A stretch of 36,318 nt of DNA from an uncultured Bacteroidia bacterium (GTDB taxonomy: Bacteria > Bacteroidota > Bacteroidia > Bacteroidales > F082): assembly GCA_902791165.1 (NCBI GenBank), contig CADAVB010000045.1, positions 1 to 36,318 on the forward strand. The letters are read 5' to 3'. The position numbers and the translations under genes were made by a program. The notes below the pieces were generated by a model that searched no databases, was not told the origin of the DNA, and saw only the letters and a program-made list of their open reading frames with translations. Within the stretch, counting starts at the first letter, position 1, and every line of letters begins with the position of its first letter. Positions 32,223-36,318 of the stretch are shown here, one piece after another.

Positions 32223-34778
32223 ATGAAAACGAAACTCATTCTCTTGCTTTGCTTCCTATGCTTCGTCGCCACGGCGCAAAACGTCCACATTCTGCCCACG
32301 CCGCAGCAAGTGAAAACCACTGAAGGCCAGTTTGTTTGGGACGAGAATGTCGTCCTCACCTACGATGCCTCCGATGCCGAAATCAACCAAATCATCACAA
32401 TGATCAAGGGCAAGCACTTCATCGAACTCATCAAGACCGACCACCTCGGCATCAGCGAAAACGAGGACCAAGCCTACCGCCTGACCATCAACCGCAACTT
32501 TGTGAGAATGGAAGCCACAACCAACACGGGGCTTTTCTACGCCACGCAAAGCCTCAAACAACTATACCGCTACGCCTTCCTGTGCAACAAAAACGAAATC
32601 GCCCTCCCCTGCGCGACCATCACCGACTGGCCCAACTTCAAGATTCGCGCATGGCAAGACGACATCAGCCGTGGCCCCATCGTCAGTATGGACTATTTGA
32701 AACGTCTCATCCCGCAAATGGCTGAGTGCAAGCTCAATGCGTTCTCACTCTACACCGAGCACACCTTCAAGACTAAATGCCACCCCGACATTGCCCCCAC
32801 CGATGCCTTCACCGCCGAGGAAATCAAGGAATTGGAGGAGTTTTGCAGGCCGTATCACATCCAAATCATTGGAAACCAGCAATGTTTTGGGCATTTTGAG
32901 GAGATTTTGTGCAACCCGTTCTACAGCCATTTGGCCGACACGAAATGGAACCTCAACCCCGCCAAGGAGGAAACCTACAAATTCCTTGAAGACCACTTGC
33001 GCGAGGTGGCAAATGCTTACAAGTCACCCTATTTCAACATCAACTGTGACGAAACCGAAAGCCTCGGTCAGGGCTATGCCAAAGCATACGTCGATTCCAT
33101 TGGAGCGGAAAAGGTTTATTACCAGCATATTAACCGCATCAATCGGATGCTACGCCCGTATCGCAAGCGCGTGATGATGTGGGGCGACATTGCCGACCAG
33201 CACCCTGAAATCCTTGACAATTTGGATGACGACATTTTCCTCATCGCGTGGAGTTATGTGGGCAAAGACAACTTCGACGACTTCCTGAAACCTTACATGG
33301 AATCGGGGCGGAGTTTTTTCGTCGCGCCCGGCGTGAGCCTTTCGGAACGGGTTTGGCCCAAGCATTACGAGTTCAGAAAAAACATCAGCAACCTTTGCCG
33401 CGACGGTTACAAAAACGGTGCTTGGGGCGTTATCAACACCTGCTGGGATGATTTTGGTGAATCACTGATTAACAGCGCGCTATATGGATTGGCTTGGGGC
33501 GCAGAGATGAGCTGGAATGCGGTTTCCACCGATGAACGCAACGCCGAAGCCAACTTCACGACCCAGCTTTTGGGCAACCTCTCTTCCGACCTTCTCCAGC
33601 ACCTTGACGACCTTTCCGAATGGTCGAAAATCGACGAAATCGGGAAGTTCAGCGCAATGACCAAGCCCATGGTGCCCTTCTACCCTGCCCTCGTCGGCGA
33701 TTCCGTTGAAGCCTTAAACCGAGAAGCAGCAGCGAGTTTGATAGATTTGGGCAAGACCTTGGAAAAAGACCAAAAACAGGTGAAGCGAAACGCTTCGGTT
33801 TTCGACAACGCCCTCTACGCCGCGCATCGCATGAAATGGTGTGCCGAGCGCAACCTCACGCGCTGCCAACTTTATCGCACCTACAACGACCCCACCGAAG
33901 CCAACATTGCAGAAAGCAAGAAGATGATTAACAGCCTGATATCCTCGTTGCACGACCTGAAAAACGAGTATGTCAAGGTGTGGAATTTCGAGAGTCGTCC
34001 GTATTGGTTGGAGGTCAATTTGAAAAAATACGACGACATCGCCCGCGAACTGCAACAACTTGAATATCTGCCGTTTATCGAACCCACAACCAACGAAAAC
34101 GGCCATGCGGCAATTGCCTTGAAAACTGTTTTCGGCGATAAGGAAATTCATTATACCCTTGACGGAAAGGAAGTTACGGCAAATGATTCCATCTACCTGA
34201 ATCCCATCGTTTTGGAACGGCCTTGCCTCGTGAAGGCGGCTTGCTTCAATGAGGTGGGCGAGCCGACATGCGCCGAGCGTTATTTCTGCTATCACAAGGC
34301 TATGGGACGGCTGAAACAGTTGAACAGTCCGGCAGGCAACTACCGTCCGGAATATTCCGGCGGCGGCGACAACGCCTTGCTCGACGGCACACTTGGCGGC
34401 AACGACTACAAGGACGGTCGTTGGCAAGGTTTCTACGGCACGGATGCCGACATTGAAATCGACTTGGGCACTTGGACAAAAGTTAATGCATTGAATATCG
34501 GTTTTTTGGTCAATGCCCACGACTGGATTCTGCGCCCCGACACGATACAAGTTTACACCTCAAGGGACGGAATCAACTATCATCTCGCCGAAACTTTCAG
34601 CCTCACAACCGAAGTCACGAAAAAAGGCAACTTCACTTCCCGCGAGCGTTTCATAGCCAACACACTTTCAACACGTTATCTGCGTATCGTGGTGAAAAAC
34701 CCAGGAAAGCTGCCCGAGGGTCTGCCCGGAAGCGGTTACGACTCGTGGATTTTCATGGACGAGATTATCGTGGAGTAA
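32223..34778 (+). CDS. GH20-like beta-N-acetylhexosaminidase with C-terminal discoidin-like domain
   Basis: An 851-residue secreted enzyme. Signal peptide MKTKLILLLCFLCFVATAQ; the GH20b-type N-domain follows (about 20-135; LPTPQQVK, LFYATQSLKQL), then a TIM-barrel (about 138-500) with WPNFKIRAWQDDISRGP and the Asp-Glu pair in NINCDETES (D276, E277), where GH20 enzymes use D-E for substrate-assisted catalysis. The usual HxGGDE sequence is not conserved, so this may be a divergent subgroup. The tail has a chitobiase-like C-domain (IHYTLDGKEV) and an F5/8 type C (discoidin) domain at about 700-851. It should release terminal GlcNAc/GalNAc-type sugars. I chose the ATG at 32223 because the longer frame precedes the promoter. 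Confidence 0.82.
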   Translation: MKTKLILLLCFLCFVATAQNVHILPTPQQVKTTEGQFVWDENVVLTYDASDAEINQIITMIKGKHFIELIKTDHLGISENEDQAYRLTINRNFVRMEATTNTGLFYATQSLKQLYRYAFLCNKNEIALPCATITDWPNFKIRAWQDDISRGPIVSMDYLKRLIPQMAECKLNAFSLYTEHTFKTKCHPDIAPTDAFTAEEIKELEEFCRPYHIQIIGNQQCFGHFEEILCNPFYSHLADTKWNLNPAKEETYKFLEDHLREVANAYKSPYFNINCDETESLGQGYAKAYVDSIGAEKVYYQHINRINRMLRPYRKRVMMWGDIADQHPEILDNLDDDIFLIAWSYVGKDNFDDFLKPYMESGRSFFVAPGVSLSERVWPKHYEFRKNISNLCRDGYKNGAWGVINTCWDDFGESLINSALYGLAWGAEMSWNAVSTDERNAEANFTTQLLGNLSSDLLQHLDDLSEWSKIDEIGKFSAMTKPMVPFYPALVGDSVEALNREAAASLIDLGKTLEKDQKQVKRNASVFDNALYAAHRMKWCAERNLTRCQLYRTYNDPTEANIAESKKMINSLISSLHDLKNEYVKVWNFESRPYWLEVNLKKYDDIARELQQLEYLPFIEPTTNENGHAAIALKTVFGDKEIHYTLDGKEVTANDSIYLNPIVLERPCLVKAACFNEVGEPTCAERYFCYHKAMGRLKQLNSPAGNYRPEYSGGGDNALLDGTLGGNDYKDGRWQGFYGTDADIEIDLGTWTKVNALNIGFLVNAHDWILRPDTIQVYTSRDGINYHLAETFSLTTEVTKKGNFTSRERFIANTLSTRYLRIVVKNPGKLPEGLPGSGYDSWIFMDEIIVE

Positions 34779-34781
34779 TCA

Positions 34782-35558
34782 TCAGGGAAACAGCGTCTTG
34801 GCCTCTTTCCAATAGGCTATCATCTCGTCGAGAGACAGGTTTTGCACACCTGTTCCTTTTTCACGGGCTTTTTGCTCAACATGACCAAACCTTTTGCGGA
34901 ATTTCATGTTGGTCTTCTCCAAGGCATCGTCAGGATTCACGCCGATATAGTTGCCGTAGGCCGCCAACGCAAACAGCAAGTCGCCATATTCTTCCTCGAT
35001 ATTCTTTTGGTTATCAGGTTTTTGTAGTTCAGAGAAAAGTTCAGTTTTCTCCTCCTCCACTTTCTGCCAAGCCTTGTCGGCAGAAGGCCAACGAAAGCCG
35101 ACTCCAGCGGTTTTTTGGTGCATCCGATACGCTTTGAGCAGTGAGGGAAGTCCGTCAGGAACGCCGCCCAAAACGCTGCGGTTGTGCTCGCGTTCCAGCT
35201 TGATGCGTTCCCAGTTTTGCTCCACCTGATCGGCGTTCTCTACTTTCTCGTTCCCGAAAATGTGTGGATGGCGGACTATCATCTTCTCGCAGATTCCGTT
35301 GAGCACATCAGCAATGTCGAAAGCACCCTTTTCCTGCCCGATTTTCGCATAGAAAACGAGGTGCAGCATGAGGTCGCCGAGTTCCTTTTTTACATCGTCA
35401 AGATCCTCATTCAGAATGGCTTGACTCAGCTCGTAGGTTTCCTCGATGGTGAGGTGGCGGAGGCTTTGAATGGTTTGCGCGCCGTCCCACGGGCAACCTG
35501 CCCGCACCTTGTCCATAATATCCAAAAGCCTTTGGAAGGCCAATAGTCTTTCGTCCAT
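34782..35558 (-). CDS. mazG: Nucleoside triphosphate pyrophosphohydrolase MazG
   Basis: A 258-residue all-helical NTP pyrophosphatase that splits dNTPs/NTPs to monophosphate and PPi and so clears abnormal nucleotides. The two tandem MazG domains are clear: the first with KVRAGCPWD (16-24) and EETYELSQAI ... KELGDLMLHLVFYA (metal-binding E-x-x-E and E-x-x-D), the second with EYGDLLFALAAYG. The HPHIFG motif and a C-terminal ARE-rich region are typical. I use MDERLLAF as start; the frame extends further but an exact promoter box lies 19 bases upstream of this ATG. It is convergent with the hexosaminidase gene and divergent from the PagL-like gene. Confidence 0.95.
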   Translation of the reverse strand: MDERLLAFQRLLDIMDKVRAGCPWDGAQTIQSLRHLTIEETYELSQAILNEDLDDVKKELGDLMLHLVFYAKIGQEKGAFDIADVLNGICEKMIVRHPHIFGNEKVENADQVEQNWERIKLEREHNRSVLGGVPDGLPSLLKAYRMHQKTAGVGFRWPSADKAWQKVEEEKTELFSELQKPDNQKNIEEEYGDLLFALAAYGNYIGVNPDDALEKTNMKFRKRFGHVEQKAREKGTGVQNLSLDEMIAYWKEAKTLFP

Positions 35559-35577
35559 GTTCGCTTGATTTAGGCCG

Positions 35578-35603
35578 CAAAAATAAGGAATTTTGTATTT
35601 TTG
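35578..35603. promoter_or_regulatory. Back-to-back promoters of mazG and the PagL-like gene
   Basis: CAAAAATA (35578-35585, minus-strand box TATTTTTG for mazG) and TATTTTTG (35596-35603, plus strand) form an inverted pair 10 bases apart. The -33 regions of each would overlap the other promoter, so polymerase can hardly bind both at once. Confidence 0.6.
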
Positions 35604-35611
35604 CAGGCGCA

Positions 35612-36318
35612 ATGAAGAAACAAACACGCCATATTGCACGTATCATACTGATTCTCACGATTTTGGTTTCAGCAAAGTCGGCAAAATCGCAACCAAGCCA
35701 GAAGAACTACGAAATCGAGGCGCGGGCGCATTTTGGCTATTTGTATTTTCAGAACGACCTGTATCATTCCGCGTTGAGTCGTTATAGCGGTCATGCGCCT
35801 GGATTTGAGTTTTCGCTGCACCGCAACACCTACGGCCAGCACCGTTGGGAAGTGTTGCACAACTACCCTTCCATCGGGATGACATTTTACTATTCGCCAC
35901 TCACATTCAGCAACGAGCACGTTTCCAACGAGTTAGGAAATGTTTTCGCACTATATCCGTTCATCAACTTTCCGTTCAACAAGAGCGAAACTTCACAACT
36001 GACCTTTAAATTAGGGGTGGGCGTATCGTATCTCACCCGCAAATTCCACCCAACGGAAAACTTCCACAACTACGCCATTGGGTCGCACGTGAACGCCGCT
36101 GTCAATCTCTCTTTTGAATACCGGCAGCGCCTTTTCGACCGGCTCACTTTGGTTACCTCGGCTGGCCTCACCCATTTCTCCAATGGTGCCACCCATGCGC
36201 CCAACATGGGCATCAATATTTTCAGTGCGGCAACGGGATTATCGTGGTATCTTAGGCCACCCAAGTCGCTCGCCGACAGAAGGTTGCGTCCCGTTCCTTA
36301 CATTTTCGAGTTTGACGG
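35612..36318 (+). CDS. PagL-like lipid A 3-O-deacylase / acyloxyacyl hydrolase, truncated at the window edge
   Basis: Open to the right edge (235 codons visible). The signal peptide is MKKQTRHIARIILILTILVS with Ala-rich cleavage region before QPSQ. The rest is an outer-membrane beta-barrel pattern of alternating residues. THFSNGATHAPNMGIN carries the catalytic His and Ser of the PagL family (H188, S190), so removal of the 3-O acyl chain of lipid A is likely. The barrel extends over strands such as LTFKLGVGVSYLTRKF. The leader is very short: the -7 box ends 8 bases before the ATG. A strong homologue match is likely for Bacteroidetes acyloxyacyl hydrolase, but the C-terminal end is not visible. 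Confidence 0.8.
   Translation, partial: MKKQTRHIARIILILTILVSAKSAKSQPSQKNYEIEARAHFGYLYFQNDLYHSALSRYSGHAPGFEFSLHRNTYGQHRWEVLHNYPSIGMTFYYSPLTFSNEHVSNELGNVFALYPFINFPFNKSETSQLTFKLGVGVSYLTRKFHPTENFHNYAIGSHVNAAVNLSFEYRQRLFDRLTLVTSAGLTHFSNGATHAPNMGINIFSAATGLSWYLRPPKSLADRRLRPVPYIFEFD

Overview
The window looks like chromosomal DNA of a Bacteroidales bacterium, probably uncultured or metagenome-derived. The evidence is a type B L31, DUF4249 and TonB-receptor pairs, FISUMP-type lipoproteins, a SerC-SerA-DUF1015 cluster, an S24-type regulator next to DinB, and repeated Bacteroidetes-type promoters (-7 box TAnnTTTG, often 8 to 20 bases before the start codon). I see no rRNA, tRNA, CRISPR array, transposase or phage structural gene.

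Left part (1-9.1 kb, mostly minus strand): a family 5 solute-binding lipoprotein running off the left edge, 2 bases after lon; lon itself, which carries a deletion and frameshift exactly at the catalytic-serine motif; rpmE2 with its own promoter and terminator; a FISUMP-type lipoprotein; and a tolC - hlyD - ABC2 permease - ABC2 permease efflux operon with ATGA overlaps but no ATPase gene. A divergent AraC-type regulator (9.2-10.1 kb, plus strand) probably controls the efflux operon.

Serine block (10.3-14.3 kb, plus): serC, serA (a short form with Lys in place of the catalytic His), a four-helix-bundle S23-type gene after an intercistronic hairpin, and a DUF1015 protein with an eight-cysteine insert. 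A strong terminator closes the block. Next come a lipoprotein nitroreductase (minus), a XerD-type recombinase (plus), and a minus-strand outer-membrane operon: a putative DAFRH/MDLHNN-motif secreted protein, a TonB-dependent receptor with a carboxypeptidase-like N-terminal domain, and a DUF4249 lipoprotein.

Repair block (20.4-31.1 kb): an Rnl5-like RNA ligase, an error-prone-type DnaE, an AlbA_2/ATPase-like/wHTH protein, an unknown lipoprotein, a small ORF plus a patatin phospholipase, DinB, and a divergent XRE-S24 (LexA-like) regulator with an Ala-Gly bond and a Ser-Lys pair. DnaE, DinB and the S24 regulator look like a DNA-damage mutagenesis cassette that has been split by accessory genes. 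A 61-bp promoter-leader element occurs with identical spacing next to dnaE and between dinB and the S24 gene. A 39-bp core of it flanks both sides of the AlbA_2 module. This shared element, which no gene call explains, is the most unusual signal in the window.

Right end (31.1-36.3 kb): an unknown lipoprotein with terminator, a GH20-like exo-hexosaminidase with a C-terminal discoidin-like domain, mazG (minus), and a divergent PagL-like outer-membrane lipid A deacylase running off the right edge.
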